A stretch of DNA of 10,918 nt from Bacteroidaceae bacterium. GTDB taxonomy: Bacteria; Bacteroidota; Bacteroidia; Bacteroidales; Bacteroidaceae. Shown here in pieces: positions 1 to 7,198 of the stretch. The notes beneath the pieces were generated by a model. That model was not told the origin of the DNA. It searched no databases and saw only the letters and a program-made list of their open reading frames with translations. Position 1 is the first letter of the stretch. Every line of letters starts with the position of its first letter. Both the position numbers and the translations under genes were made by a program. The stretch covers positions 1 to 10,918 of the forward strand of contig JAFTTD010000349.1 of the NCBI GenBank assembly GCA_017466965.1, written 5' to 3'.

Positions 1-63
1 CAATCGTGTTGTCTTTACGGGGCAGGGCTGATGCCGTGCCGCTTGAGTTTGATTAACATAAAG

Positions 64-100
64 TAGTTCGGGAATTTTTTTGTAAATAGTTCGGGAATTT
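64..100. repeat. Two copies of a 14-bp direct repeat just before the first gene
   Basis: TAGTTCGGGAATTT occurs at 64-77 and again at 87-100, and the second copy ends directly at the ATG of the membrane protein gene. The copies are 23 bp apart. They lie in the 5' untranslated region, so they may affect translation, bind a regulator, or be a chance duplication. The sequence alone does not decide. Confidence 0.7.
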
Positions 101-556
101 ATGGAAAAGAATATTAAGGAGTTGCTCAAATGTCTTAAAATAGAGATGCTGGCAGTGTGGCTCATTGTGCTTGGAGTGTTTTTGGCCGGTGAGTTCGGTG
201 TGTTGCCTTATGGACTGTTGGCTGCTGACAAGCAAACGGTCTTTGTGCTCGACACCACGTCTATAGTGGCTACGTTGCTGCTTATACCTTTGGCTTTGAA
301 GCTTTTTCAGCTTAATACGACGAGAAGCCTCCTGAGAATGAACATGGACGAGTCGCTGGTGTCTTATCACCGCTGGAGCATTGTGCGCCTGTCAATTCTC
401 CTTGCTTGCATGGTATTCGACCTGCTGGTGCATTACCTTGTTGTTGATACAACGGGACTGCTCTGTGCTTTGATTGGTCTGCTTACGACTTTGATATGCT
501 GGCCTACAGAGGAGAAGATCAAGAAGCACCTGGAGTCACACGATAACCCGGCATAA
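101..556 (+). CDS. Small four-helix membrane protein of unknown function
   Basis: This 151-residue protein has four hydrophobic stretches, at about residues 15-35, 48-69, 93-113 and 117-134. A basic N-terminus (EKNIKELLK) and a charged C-terminal tail suggest that both ends face the cytoplasm. I recognise no catalytic motif and assign no function. The stop codon ends one base before the ATG of the glycosyltransferase, so the two are almost certainly cotranscribed and probably translationally coupled. That suggests a role in envelope glycan assembly, but only by neighbourhood. The ATG at 101 is the first of the open frame. It has no Shine-Dalgarno sequence, which is usual in Bacteroidota. Confidence 0.8.
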   Translation: MEKNIKELLKCLKIEMLAVWLIVLGVFLAGEFGVLPYGLLAADKQTVFVLDTTSIVATLLLIPLALKLFQLNTTRSLLRMNMDESLVSYHRWSIVRLSILLACMVFDLLVHYLVVDTTGLLCALIGLLTTLICWPTEEKIKKHLESHDNPA

Positions 557-557
557 G

Positions 558-1748
558 ATGAAGCTTTCTATAGTAATAGTAAATTACAACGTTAAGCACT
601 TTCTTTTGCAGTGCCTTGATTCCATAAAGAGGGCTTCTGAAGGAATTGAGAGCGAAGTCTTTGTGGTTGACAACAGCAGTACTGACGGATCGGAAGAGAT
701 TGTCACTTCTGTGTTTCCTGGGGTTAAATATATCTTCAACAAGGAAAACAAGGGGTTCGCTTCAGCCAACAACCAGGCATTGCGCCTTGCCAAAGGCGAG
801 TATGTAATGCTGCTCAATCCTGATACGTTCATTGGCGAGGATGTTCTTCGAGAGGCTATTGGTTTCATGGACACCCATGCTGATGCTGGTGCTTTGGGAG
901 TAAGGATGCTGCGCGACAACGGTACTTTCGCTCCTGAGTCCAGACGAGGAATTCCTACTCCTTTCACTTCGTTCTGCAAGATGAGCGGATTGTGTTCTCT
1001 GTTCCCCAAAAGCAGAGTTTTCGGCAAGTACTATATGCTCTATCTTGACAGCAATTCGGATTGCGAAATAGAGGTTGTGTCAGGAGCTTGCATGCTGATT
1101 AGGCGCAAGGCGCTTGACAAGGCTGGGCTTCTTGACGAGACTTTCTTCATGTACGGAGAAGACATCGACCTTTCCTACAGGATACTGAAGGCGGGCTACC
1201 GCAACTTTTATCTTCCGGCTGACATACTCCATTACAAGGGCGAGAGTACGGAGAAAACCTCTTTCCGCTACGTCTATGTCTTCTATCAGGCAATGCTCAT
1301 ATTCTTCCGCAAGCACTTCAGCGACTACGGCATATTGGTGTCGATGCCAATCAAGCTCGCCATTTATTTCAAGGCGTTCTGCACTTTCGTCACCACTCGT
1401 TTTGTCAAGCAGTTCAAGACCGACAGCGATACCATTGAATATATGCAGAAGAAGAAGTATCTGTTCATAGGCAGTCCGAGGGCTCTTGACGTGATGTCGT
1501 ATATTGCGGAGCGCTACGGGCTTTCTGCCGACAAAATCCTTGCTGAAGGAAGAATCAGTGATGAGGGCCACCTTGTGGTGCCCGACAAGAGCTATGACTA
1601 TGTCGTTTATGACATGGGGACGTTTGATTACAAAACCGTTCTGCGCTTGTTCCGCACAAGTGGCGAGAAGTGGAAGAAGAAACCTTATGTGGGGATGTTC
1701 CAGCCTGAAAGTTCTTGCATTTTAACAGGAAATATCGTGTTTAAATGA
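558..1748 (+). CDS. Family 2 glycosyltransferase, rhamnosyltransferase-like, with extra C-terminal domain
   Basis: This 396-residue protein probably transfers a sugar from a nucleotide donor to a membrane-bound or envelope glycan acceptor. The GT-A domain spans about residues 1-235. It shows the N-terminal strand LSIVIVNYN, the nucleotide-binding motif VDNSSTDGS (37-45), LLNPDT (85-90) in the DxD position, and GACML near 176-180 followed by FFMYGEDIDLSYR (196-208) with the likely catalytic acidic residues. This pattern is typical of the WbbL/rhamnosyltransferase-like GT2 group. Residues about 238-285 are hydrophobic and aromatic and may associate with the membrane. Residues about 299-396 form an additional part that begins KKYLFIGSPRALD, resembling a Rossmann strand and turn, and ends with PESSCILTG. 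Neither donor nor acceptor can be read from the sequence. The gene follows the membrane protein gene with a one-base gap. Confidence 0.88.
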   Translation: MKLSIVIVNYNVKHFLLQCLDSIKRASEGIESEVFVVDNSSTDGSEEIVTSVFPGVKYIFNKENKGFASANNQALRLAKGEYVMLLNPDTFIGEDVLREAIGFMDTHADAGALGVRMLRDNGTFAPESRRGIPTPFTSFCKMSGLCSLFPKSRVFGKYYMLYLDSNSDCEIEVVSGACMLIRRKALDKAGLLDETFFMYGEDIDLSYRILKAGYRNFYLPADILHYKGESTEKTSFRYVYVFYQAMLIFFRKHFSDYGILVSMPIKLAIYFKAFCTFVTTRFVKQFKTDSDTIEYMQKKKYLFIGSPRALDVMSYIAERYGLSADKILAEGRISDEGHLVVPDKSYDYVVYDMGTFDYKTVLRLFRTSGEKWKKKPYVGMFQPESSCILTGNIVFK

Positions 1749-1776
1749 TTTTGTGTAATAATTTTCAGTGCTTTTC

Positions 1777-1807
1777 TTTGCAGAAAGAAAGATAAATGCT
1801 ACTTTTG
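1777..1807 (+). promoter_or_regulatory. Promoter of the his operon
   Basis: TTTG at 1777-1780 and TACTTTTG at 1800-1807 are separated by 19 bp, matching the Bacteroidota -33/-7 pattern TTTG-N19-TAnnTTTG. Transcription would start near 1814, about 16 bases before the leader peptide ATG. A 7-bp palindrome (TTTCTTT-GCAG-AAAGAAA, 1773-1790) overlaps the -33 box and could be an operator or the end of the preceding transcript. Confidence 0.78.
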
Positions 1808-1829
1808 CGCAACTTAATCAGACAGAAAT

Positions 1830-1883
1830 ATGAATTATACATCATTACACAGCCATTTGCATTTCAGCGAAGATATTCGGTGA
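1830..1883 (+). CDS. hisL: Histidine-rich leader peptide of the his operon
   Basis: A 17-codon open frame encodes MNYTSLHSHLHFSEDIR, with His at positions 7, 9 and 11 (CAC, CAT, CAT). It starts about 16 bases after the predicted transcription start and stops 30 bases before a strong terminator hairpin, upstream of hisG. In known his attenuators, a ribosome that stalls at His codons when charged tRNA-His is scarce changes the RNA folding and prevents termination. The peptide itself would have no other role. The symbol is used by analogy with enterobacterial hisL; there is no evidence of sequence homology. Position, codon content and the terminator together make the assignment convincing. Confidence 0.78.
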   Translation: MNYTSLHSHLHFSEDIR

Positions 1884-1896
1884 GCAATGATGTGTG
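1836..1896 (+). promoter_or_regulatory. Possible upstream hairpin of the his attenuator
   Basis: ACATCATT at 1839-1846 can pair perfectly with AATGATGT at 1886-1893. With wobble pairs the helix extends to 1836-1896. The first arm lies in the leader peptide just before the His codons and the second just after its stop codon. A ribosome at the His codons would cover the first arm, as expected for the 1:2 helix of a classical attenuator. I could not identify a convincing antiterminator pairing by eye. Confidence 0.45.
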
Positions 1897-1913
1897 TATG
1901 TATCATATATGAA

Positions 1914-1952
1914 AAAGGGCTTGCCGACAACAGCAAAGCCCTTTGTTTTTTT
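1914..1952 (+). terminator. Intrinsic terminator in the his leader (attenuator)
   Basis: AAAGGGCTTGC (1914-1924) pairs with GCAAAGCCCTTT (1933-1944), with one bulged A at 1937 and the loop CGACAACA. Seven T residues follow at 1946-1952. The hairpin lies 115 bases before the hisG start and downstream of both the promoter and the leader peptide. It would therefore stop his transcription early unless bypassed. Confidence 0.85.
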
Positions 1953-2066
1953 GTGTTGAGAGGGTACACGCGTGCGCCTTCACTATATGGCAGATTCTCA
2001 TTGATGGATTTTGCTGCACAGTGAGCATGCTGATGGAATTGATGAAATAAATAAAAATTAGATAAT

Positions 2067-2918
2067 ATGTTAAGAATAGCAGTACAGTCAAAAGGTCGCC
2101 TGTTTGAGGATACGATGAATCTCCTCTGCGAATCGGGCGTTAAAGTGAGTGCTTCAAAGCGCACATTGCTTGTGAAAGCGTCGAACTTCCCGTTGGAAGT
2201 GTTGTTCCTTCGTGATGACGACATTCCGCAGACGGTGGCGAATGGAGTGGCAGACATTGGTATAGTGGGCGAGAACGAGTATGCCGAACGTGCAGAAAAG
2301 GTTGAGATTGTGAAAAGGCTGGGCTTCAGTCGTTGCCGCCTGTCTCTTGCCATTCCTAAGTCTGTTGATTATCCCGGTGTTGAATGGTTTGAGGGCAAGA
2401 CCATCGCTACTTCATACCCGGGCATTCTCAGCCGTTTCATGAGCAGCAAGGGTGTCAGCGCCAATGTCCATGTCATCACAGGCTCTGTTGAGATTGCTCC
2501 GGGCATAGGTCTTGCCGACTGCATTTTCGACATTGTAAGTTCGGGCTCCACTCTTGTTAGCAACAATCTGAAGGAGGTGGAAGTGGTTATGGAAAGCGAG
2601 GCTCTGCTCATATCCAACGACAACCTTTCTGAGGAGAAGAAGTCAATCCTCTCCGAACTCCTTTTCCGCATCGAGTCTGTCATGATTGCTGAGGACAAGA
2701 AGTATGTGCTTATGAATGCGCCAACCGACAAGGTTAAGGACATCATTGAGGTGCTTCCGGGCATCAAGAGCCCTACTGTCATGCCGTTGGCTACAGAGGG
2801 ATGGAGCAGTATTCACACTGTTCTCGACGAGAGGTGCTTCTGGCAGATCATTGGCAAGCTGAAGAATCTGGGCGCTGAGGGCATACTTGTGCTGCCTATC
2901 GAGAAGATGATACTTTAA
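2067..2918 (+). CDS. hisG: ATP phosphoribosyltransferase, long form
   Basis: Catalyses the first step of histidine synthesis, joining ATP and PRPP to give phosphoribosyl-ATP, in the cytoplasm. The 283 residues fit the long, self-regulated form, which does not need HisZ. Visible are the N-terminal motif LRIAVQSKGRL, the GVADIGIVGENEY segment (60-72), ATSYPGILSRF (114-124), and the PRPP-binding loop around D151-L163 (DCIFDIVSSGSTL). The C-terminal regulatory domain (about 213-283) ends with GAEGILVLPIEKMIL. In this family that domain binds histidine for feedback inhibition. It is the first structural gene after the attenuator and is followed by hisD after 31 bases. The start ATG has no Shine-Dalgarno sequence but an A/T-rich upstream tract. 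Confidence 0.97.
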   Translation: MLRIAVQSKGRLFEDTMNLLCESGVKVSASKRTLLVKASNFPLEVLFLRDDDIPQTVANGVADIGIVGENEYAERAEKVEIVKRLGFSRCRLSLAIPKSVDYPGVEWFEGKTIATSYPGILSRFMSSKGVSANVHVITGSVEIAPGIGLADCIFDIVSSGSTLVSNNLKEVEVVMESEALLISNDNLSEEKKSILSELLFRIESVMIAEDKKYVLMNAPTDKVKDIIEVLPGIKSPTVMPLATEGWSSIHTVLDERCFWQIIGKLKNLGAEGILVLPIEKMIL

Positions 2919-2949
2919 GATTACAGAACCTTATATATCCTTTAGAATT

Positions 2950-4236
2950 ATGCAAATTCTCAAGAATCCTAAGCGTGACGACTGGAAGTCTCTGCTTGCA
3001 AGGCCTGAGAAAGACCTTGCCGAGCTGCATTCTGTCGTGTCGGAAGTGCTTCAGAAGGTTAGGGCAGAGGGCGACAAGGCTGTCGTTGAGTATGAAGAGA
3101 AGTTCGACAGAGTGCGCCTTGACAGCATACTGGTCACCGAAGATGAGATAAGGGAGGCTGAAAGCCTTGTGTCGCCACAGCTCCGTGCTGCCATTGAGCT
3201 GGCACATTCAAACATAATGAAGTTTCATGAAGCACAGAAGTTTGTGGGCAGGAAGATTGAAACATCACCAGGGGTGGTATGCTGGCAGAAGGCTGTAGCC
3301 ATTGAGAAGGTGGGACTGTATATTCCGGGCGGCACAGCGCCTCTGTTCTCCACGGTGCTCATGCTTGCCACTCCGGCGCGCATTGCCGGATGCGGCGAGA
3401 TTGTTCTGTGCTCACCTCCGGGCGCTGACGGCAGGCTTAATCCTGCTATTCTTGTTGCTGCCAGAGTGGCTGGTGTTGACAAGATTGCCAAATGCGGAGG
3501 AGTGCAGGCCATAGGCGCTATGGCATACGGCACAGAGAGCGTTCCGAAGGTTAGCAAGATTTTCGGACCTGGAAATCAGTATGTGATGGCAGCCAAGCAG
3601 ATGGTGTCTCTTCGTGAGGTTGCCATAGACATGCCTGCCGGTCCTTCCGAGGTGGCTGTTGTGGCTGACGACAGTGCCAATCCTGTGTTCGTTGCTGCCG
3701 ATCTGCTCTCTCAGGCTGAACATGGCGCCGACAGCCAGGTTGTGCTTGTGTCTCCGAGCGAAAGGCTTATTGGCGCTGTTGCCTCAGAGATAGAGCGCCA
3801 GATAGAGCTGCTTCCGCGCAAGGATATAGCTTTGCGTTCCCTTGAAAGCAGCAAGCTGATACTTGTTTCGGATATTTCTGAAGCGCTCGACATTGTGAAC
3901 GAGTATGCCCCTGAGCATCTCATTCTTGCTGTTGACAATTACGGCGAGGTTGCAGAGGGTGTCGTCAATGCTGGTTCCGTATTCCTCGGCAACTATTCGT
4001 GCGAAAGTGCGGGCGACTATGCTTCGGGCACTAACCACACTCTGCCTACCAACGGCTATGCCAAGGCTTACAGCGGTGTGAGCCTCGACAGCTTCATACG
4101 CAAGATTACATTCCAGGAGCTTACTACCGAAGGCATACGTTCCATTGGTCCGGCAGTTGAAATGATGGCTGCCAATGAACTTCTCGACGCTCATCGCAAC
4201 GCAATGACGGTGCGCCTTGACAGTGTCGGGAGATAA
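2950..4236 (+). CDS. hisD: Histidinol dehydrogenase
   Basis: Catalyses the last two oxidations of the pathway, L-histidinol to L-histidine, with NAD and a zinc ion. The 428-residue length is typical. The expected zinc ligands are present: Gln255 and His258 in LLSQAEHGADSQ, Asp356 in SAGDYASG, and His415 in DAHRNAM. The catalytic pair Glu322-His323 is in NEYAPEHLILA. These lie four residues before the E. coli positions, as expected from a slightly shorter N-terminus. The motifs YIPGGTAPLFSTV (124-136) and FGPGNQYV (205-212) are also intact. It lies 31 bases after hisG and 18 bases before hisC, in one operon. Nothing looks damaged. Confidence 0.98.
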   Translation: MQILKNPKRDDWKSLLARPEKDLAELHSVVSEVLQKVRAEGDKAVVEYEEKFDRVRLDSILVTEDEIREAESLVSPQLRAAIELAHSNIMKFHEAQKFVGRKIETSPGVVCWQKAVAIEKVGLYIPGGTAPLFSTVLMLATPARIAGCGEIVLCSPPGADGRLNPAILVAARVAGVDKIAKCGGVQAIGAMAYGTESVPKVSKIFGPGNQYVMAAKQMVSLREVAIDMPAGPSEVAVVADDSANPVFVAADLLSQAEHGADSQVVLVSPSERLIGAVASEIERQIELLPRKDIALRSLESSKLILVSDISEALDIVNEYAPEHLILAVDNYGEVAEGVVNAGSVFLGNYSCESAGDYASGTNHTLPTNGYAKAYSGVSLDSFIRKITFQELTTEGIRSIGPAVEMMAANELLDAHRNAMTVRLDSVGR

Positions 4237-4254
4237 CGTCAAATTTGTTTTTGT

Positions 4255-5292
4255 ATGAAAGATTTCAAAGAACTGCTGCGCGCCAACATCATGGCTCTGA
4301 AGCCATATAGTTCCGCGCGTGATGAATATAAGGGAGTGACGGCCGAGGTGTTTCTCGATGCCAATGAGAATCCCTACAACGAGCCTTACAACCGTTATCC
4401 CGACCCTCTGCAGGAGGATCTGAAGAAGATTATATCTCCGCTGAAGCGTGTTCTGCCCGAATGTATATTCCTGGGCAACGGTTCCGACGAGGCCATCGAC
4501 CTGGTGTTCCGCATATTCTGCCGTCCGGGTGTGGACAATGTCGTGGCCATTGACCCTACTTACGGTATGTATGAGGTATGTGCCGACATCAACGATGTGG
4601 AGTACCGCAAGGTGAGCCTTGATGCCGACTTCCAGTTCCGTGCCGATGACTTGCTTGCCGCCTGCGACGACTCTACCAAGGTCATTTTCCTTTGTTCTCC
4701 AAACAATCCTACGGGCAATAATCTGTGCCGTGAGGAGATTGTCAGAGTTCTCAGCGAGTTTCAGGGCATAGTGGTTGTTGACGAGGCATATTCCGACTTC
4801 TCGCGTCAGGTGCCTTTCCGTCTGGAGCTCCACAAGTATCCCAACCTCATTGTTCTCAACACATTCTCAAAGGCTCTCGGTGCGGCAGCCATACGTTTGG
4901 GAATGGCTTTTGCCTCAGCCGAAATCATTTCTGTGTTCAACAAGGTGAAGTATCCCTACAATGTTAGCCGTCTCACTCAGGAGGCTGCCAAGGAGCTTCT
5001 TAGCAACACGACAAAGATAAACCAGCGTGTGAACATGATTCTCGAGGCAAGAGAGTCGTTGATGCAGGGATTTGCTCTTCTTCCGCTGTGCAGGAGAGTT
5101 TACCCTACGGATGCAAACTTTTTCCTTGCCGAAGTTGCAGATGCCGACAGAATATACGATTATCTTGTGAAGAACGGCATTATAGTGCGCAACCGCAATC
5201 GTGTGTCGCTCTGCGGAAACTGCCTGCGCATCACCATCGGCACAGCAGAGGAGAACAGGCGACTGCTCAGCGCATTGCGCAAATACAGCTGA
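4255..5292 (+). CDS. hisC: Histidinol-phosphate aminotransferase
   Basis: A PLP-dependent class I/II aminotransferase that transfers an amino group from glutamate to imidazole-acetol phosphate, giving histidinol phosphate. All fold-type I landmarks are visible in the 345 residues: [10 protein letters not shown] (73-82), Asn151 in SPNNPTG, Asp176 and Tyr179 in VVDEAYSDF, the PLP-binding Lys206 in TFSKALG, Arg214 in AIRLG, and a C-terminal substrate-binding Arg325 in LRITIGT. The N-terminal DANENP motif (35-40) is characteristic of HisC. The gene follows hisD by 18 bases and is separated from hisB by 114 bases of repeat-rich DNA. Confidence 0.97.
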   Translation: MKDFKELLRANIMALKPYSSARDEYKGVTAEVFLDANENPYNEPYNRYPDPLQEDLKKIISPLKRVLPECIFLGNGSDEAIDLVFRIFCRPGVDNVVAIDPTYGMYEVCADINDVEYRKVSLDADFQFRADDLLAACDDSTKVIFLCSPNNPTGNNLCREEIVRVLSEFQGIVVVDEAYSDFSRQVPFRLELHKYPNLIVLNTFSKALGAAAIRLGMAFASAEIISVFNKVKYPYNVSRLTQEAAKELLSNTTKINQRVNMILEARESLMQGFALLPLCRRVYPTDANFFLAEVADADRIYDYLVKNGIIVRNRNRVSLCGNCLRITIGTAEENRRLLSALRKYS

Positions 5293-5302
5293 TGATAGAA
5301 TT

Positions 5303-5405
5303 AGGAGAATGGAGGGATCGGAGTATTCTGAGAAATCGGAGTATTCTGATTATTCTGATTCCTCCCATTCCTCCCATTTTTCCAAAACCTCAAAACCTCA
5401 AAAAC
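5303..5405. repeat. Repeat-rich spacer between hisC and hisB
   Basis: This spacer holds ATCGGAGTATTCTGA twice (5317-5331 and 5335-5349, 18 bp apart), ATTCTGATT repeats, CCTCCCATT twice, and then CTCAAAAC octamers (5383-5405) ending at the hisB ATG. The octamers match those in the arrays near 7700. GGAGAATGG near 5303-5311 can also pair, with bulges, to CCTCCCATTCCTCC, so the RNA could fold into a hairpin. No open frame is present. The other his junctions are only 31 and 18 bases, so this looks like an insertion into the operon. Confidence 0.75.
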
Positions 5406-5406
5406 A

Positions 5407-6513
5407 ATGAAGCGTGCGTTATTCATAGACCGTGACGGAACCATTTTGGTGGAGCCGGAGGACGAACAGATTGATTCTTTCGACAAATTTCGTTTCTTGC
5501 CGGGAGTAGTCCGTAACTTGCATTTCATAAGGTCGAAACTTGACTTTGAGTTCGTAATGGTGAGCAACCAGGACGGGCTCGGCACTTCTTCCTATCCGGA
5601 ATCTGACTTCTGGCCGACACATAATCTTATGCTCGATGTGCTTGGCTCTGAAGGGGTGACTTTTGATGACATTCTCATCGACCGCTCTTTTCCTGAAGAC
5701 AACCTGCCTACACGCAAGCCGGGCACTGCAATGCTGACGGCTTATATGAACGGCGACTACGACATGGCCAACTCGTATGTCATTGGCGATCGCCACACTG
5801 ATGCCCTTCTTGCACGCAATCTCGGATGCAAGGCCCTTATCCTTGCCGACAGTCTGCCCGACAGCCTTATGGACGACGAGAACATCATCCTGGTAGGTTC
5901 GTGGGACAAGATTGCTGAGATTCTCTTCGCTGGAGAGCGCAGGGCGTCAGTCAGACGCGCTACCAAGGAGACCGACATTTCCGTTTCGCTCAATCTTGAC
6001 GGCAACGGCAAGTGCAGCGTCAGCACCGGGTTAGGGTTCTTCGACCACATGCTGGAGCAGATTGCCAAGCATGGGGGCATTGACCTTGACATTTCCGTGC
6101 GAGGCGACCTCAATGTTGATGAGCATCATACTATTGAGGATACGGGCATAGCCATTGGCGAGTGCCTTGCCAAGGCGTTGGGCGACAAGCGCGGAGTGGA
6201 ACGCTATGGCTACTGTCTGCCTATGGACGACTGCATCTGCAGTGTGGCACTCGATTTCGGAGGCCGTCCGTGGCTTGTGTGGCATGCTGATTTCCATAGG
6301 GAGAGGGTGGGCGACATGCCAACCGAGATGTTCCTCCATTTCTTCAAGAGCCTGAGCGATTCGGCAAGGATGAACCTTTATGTCAGTGCCGAAGGGCAGA
6401 ACGAGCACCACAAGATTGAGGGCATTTTCAAGGCTTTCGCGCGTTCGGTGAAGATGGCTGTCAAGCGCGATGTGTATAAGTACGAACTGCCTTCGAGCAA
6501 GGGTGTGCTCTGA
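5407..6513 (+). CDS. hisB: Bifunctional histidinol-phosphatase / imidazoleglycerol-phosphate dehydratase
   Basis: A fused enzyme of 368 residues. Residues 1 to about 165 are a HAD-type histidinol-phosphate phosphatase, with the catalytic motif FIDRDGT (Asp8, Asp10), NQDGLGT (54-60), the RKPG lysine near 104 and GDRHTD (127-132). Residues about 178-368 are imidazoleglycerol-phosphate dehydratase, with [14 protein letters not shown], the metal-binding DEHHTIED (238-245) and NEHHKIE (332-338), and the conserved C-terminus LPSSKGVL. It therefore performs steps 6 and 8. The loop that holds four zinc ligands (Cys, His, Cys, Cys) in E. coli HisB reads [16 protein letters not shown] here and has none of them. 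As I recall, Bacteroides HisB proteins share this change. The gene is last in this his cluster. Confidence 0.96.
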   Translation: MKRALFIDRDGTILVEPEDEQIDSFDKFRFLPGVVRNLHFIRSKLDFEFVMVSNQDGLGTSSYPESDFWPTHNLMLDVLGSEGVTFDDILIDRSFPEDNLPTRKPGTAMLTAYMNGDYDMANSYVIGDRHTDALLARNLGCKALILADSLPDSLMDDENIILVGSWDKIAEILFAGERRASVRRATKETDISVSLNLDGNGKCSVSTGLGFFDHMLEQIAKHGGIDLDISVRGDLNVDEHHTIEDTGIAIGECLAKALGDKRGVERYGYCLPMDDCICSVALDFGGRPWLVWHADFHRERVGDMPTEMFLHFFKSLSDSARMNLYVSAEGQNEHHKIEGIFKAFARSVKMAVKRDVYKYELPSSKGVL

Positions 6514-6516
6514 TGC
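6502..6516. repeat. 15-bp direct repeat, copy 1, at the hisB stop
   Basis: GGTGTGCTCTGATGC spans the last codons and stop of hisB. An exact copy lies at 7187-7201, across the stop of the DUF2442 gene. The two copies bracket the DUF4160-DUF2442 pair. Confidence 0.8.
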
Positions 6517-6584
6517 AACGTTTGTGTTAAGCATAATGTGTGAAGCAAAATTATATAGTTATAGATTTTTTTTTGATTTCTGAA

Positions 6585-6614
6585 TTTGATTTCTGATTAT
6601 ATTGTGTATTTTTG
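6585..6614 (+). promoter_or_regulatory. Promoter of the DUF4160-DUF2442 pair
   Basis: TTTG at 6585-6588 and TATTTTTG at 6607-6614 are separated by 18 bp, close to the Bacteroidota consensus. Transcription would begin near 6621, only about 15 bases before the ATG at 6636. This supports the pair being transcribed independently of the his operon. Confidence 0.6.
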
Positions 6615-6635
6615 CAATTATAAATGTTATGATAT

Positions 6636-6938
6636 ATGCCAAAGATTTTTGAGTATTTTGGATTCATCTTTTATTTTTATTCTAATGAGCATGAACCGAT
6701 ACACGTACATGTGATTCATGGTACAATGGAAAGTGTTTTTGACCTTATCATGATGGATGGTGAATTGGTTGAAATTCGAGCTCGTGAGAAAAAAGGCGCT
6801 GAACCTTTACCTGAAAAGGATAAACGGACGGCAGAAGAGTTTATCTATAAATATCATAAGAATATAATTGACAAATGGGTTAAGTTTTTTGTGCTTAAAC
6901 AAGCTGTCAGGAGTACTAATATAAAGAAGAAATTATAG
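6636..6938 (+). CDS. DUF4160 family protein
   Basis: The 100-residue protein matches the pattern of DUF4160. It starts with MPKIFEYFGFIFYFYSNEHEPIHVHV (the aromatic strand followed by EPIHVHV is the family hallmark) and ends with a helix around IIDKWVKFF. It lies directly before a DUF2442 gene, with the two reading frames 11 bases apart. DUF4160 and DUF2442 genes are often paired and have been suggested to be toxin-antitoxin-like. No biochemical role is certain, and which partner would be toxic cannot be told from sequence. The gene is much more AT-rich than hisB, which suggests transfer. Its first bases follow a short leader from its own promoter. Confidence 0.82.
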   Translation: MPKIFEYFGFIFYFYSNEHEPIHVHVIHGTMESVFDLIMMDGELVEIRAREKKGAEPLPEKDKRTAEEFIYKYHKNIIDKWVKFFVLKQAVRSTNIKKKL

Positions 6939-6942
6939 GAGG
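6937..6942 (+). promoter_or_regulatory. Strong Shine-Dalgarno site before the DUF2442 gene
   Basis: AGGAGG overlaps the TAG stop of the DUF4160 gene and ends seven bases before the ATG at 6950. Such perfect sites are rare in Bacteroidota, and I see none before the other genes here. It fixes the start codon and suggests tight translational coupling of the pair. Confidence 0.85.
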
Positions 6943-6949
6943 AAAAATT

Positions 6950-7198
6950 ATGAACAGACTGTATGTTAAGAGTGCAATTGATGCCGGTAATCTGACTGTC
7001 CATTTGACATTCAGCGACAATACTGTTCGGTTGGTAAATATTGGAGATTATATCCGCAAGCATCCTCATCCGCAGTACAACAAGTATCTTGACCCTCGTA
7101 AGTTCAAACGGTTTGCAATTGAGAATGGTAATGTGGTATGGGGTAAGAACTGGGATTTGATGTTCCCTGTTGAGCAGCTTCATTCCGGTGTGCTCTGA
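6950..7198 (+). CDS. DUF2442 family protein
   Basis: The 82-residue protein fits DUF2442. It has an N-terminal strand pattern (LTVHLTFSDNTVRLVNIGDYI), a central YLDPRKFKRFAIENG, and the closing signature VVWGKNWDLMFPVEQLH. Members are small alpha/beta proteins, commonly encoded next to DUF4160 partners, and are thought to act with them. It is preceded by a perfect Shine-Dalgarno site that overlaps the upstream stop codon. Its last three codons and stop lie within a 15-bp sequence identical to the end of hisB. Base composition is again AT-rich. The function is unknown; a toxin-antitoxin role is an inference from the pairing. Confidence 0.82.
   Translation: MNRLYVKSAIDAGNLTVHLTFSDNTVRLVNIGDYIRKHPHPQYNKYLDPRKFKRFAIENGNVVWGKNWDLMFPVEQLHSGVL

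Noticed and set aside
1..56. Possible 3' end of a gene entering from the left edge
   Set aside because: Two plus-strand frames give plausible short tails, ending in stops at 29-31 and 54-56. The fragment is too short to choose a frame or recognise a product.
1835..2353. Minus-strand open frame over the his leader and the start of hisG
   Set aside because: It crosses the promoter, leader peptide and terminator and has no domain. The plus-strand features explain the region.
3784..4833. 349-codon minus-strand open frame across hisD and hisC
   Set aside because: It is a shadow of the two his genes, which carry all family motifs on the plus strand. The minus-strand protein shows no recognisable domain.
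6549..6574. Terminator after hisB
   Set aside because: There is a T-run, but the only stem before it is weak and made of A-T pairs. I cannot support a terminator, although transcription may well end there.
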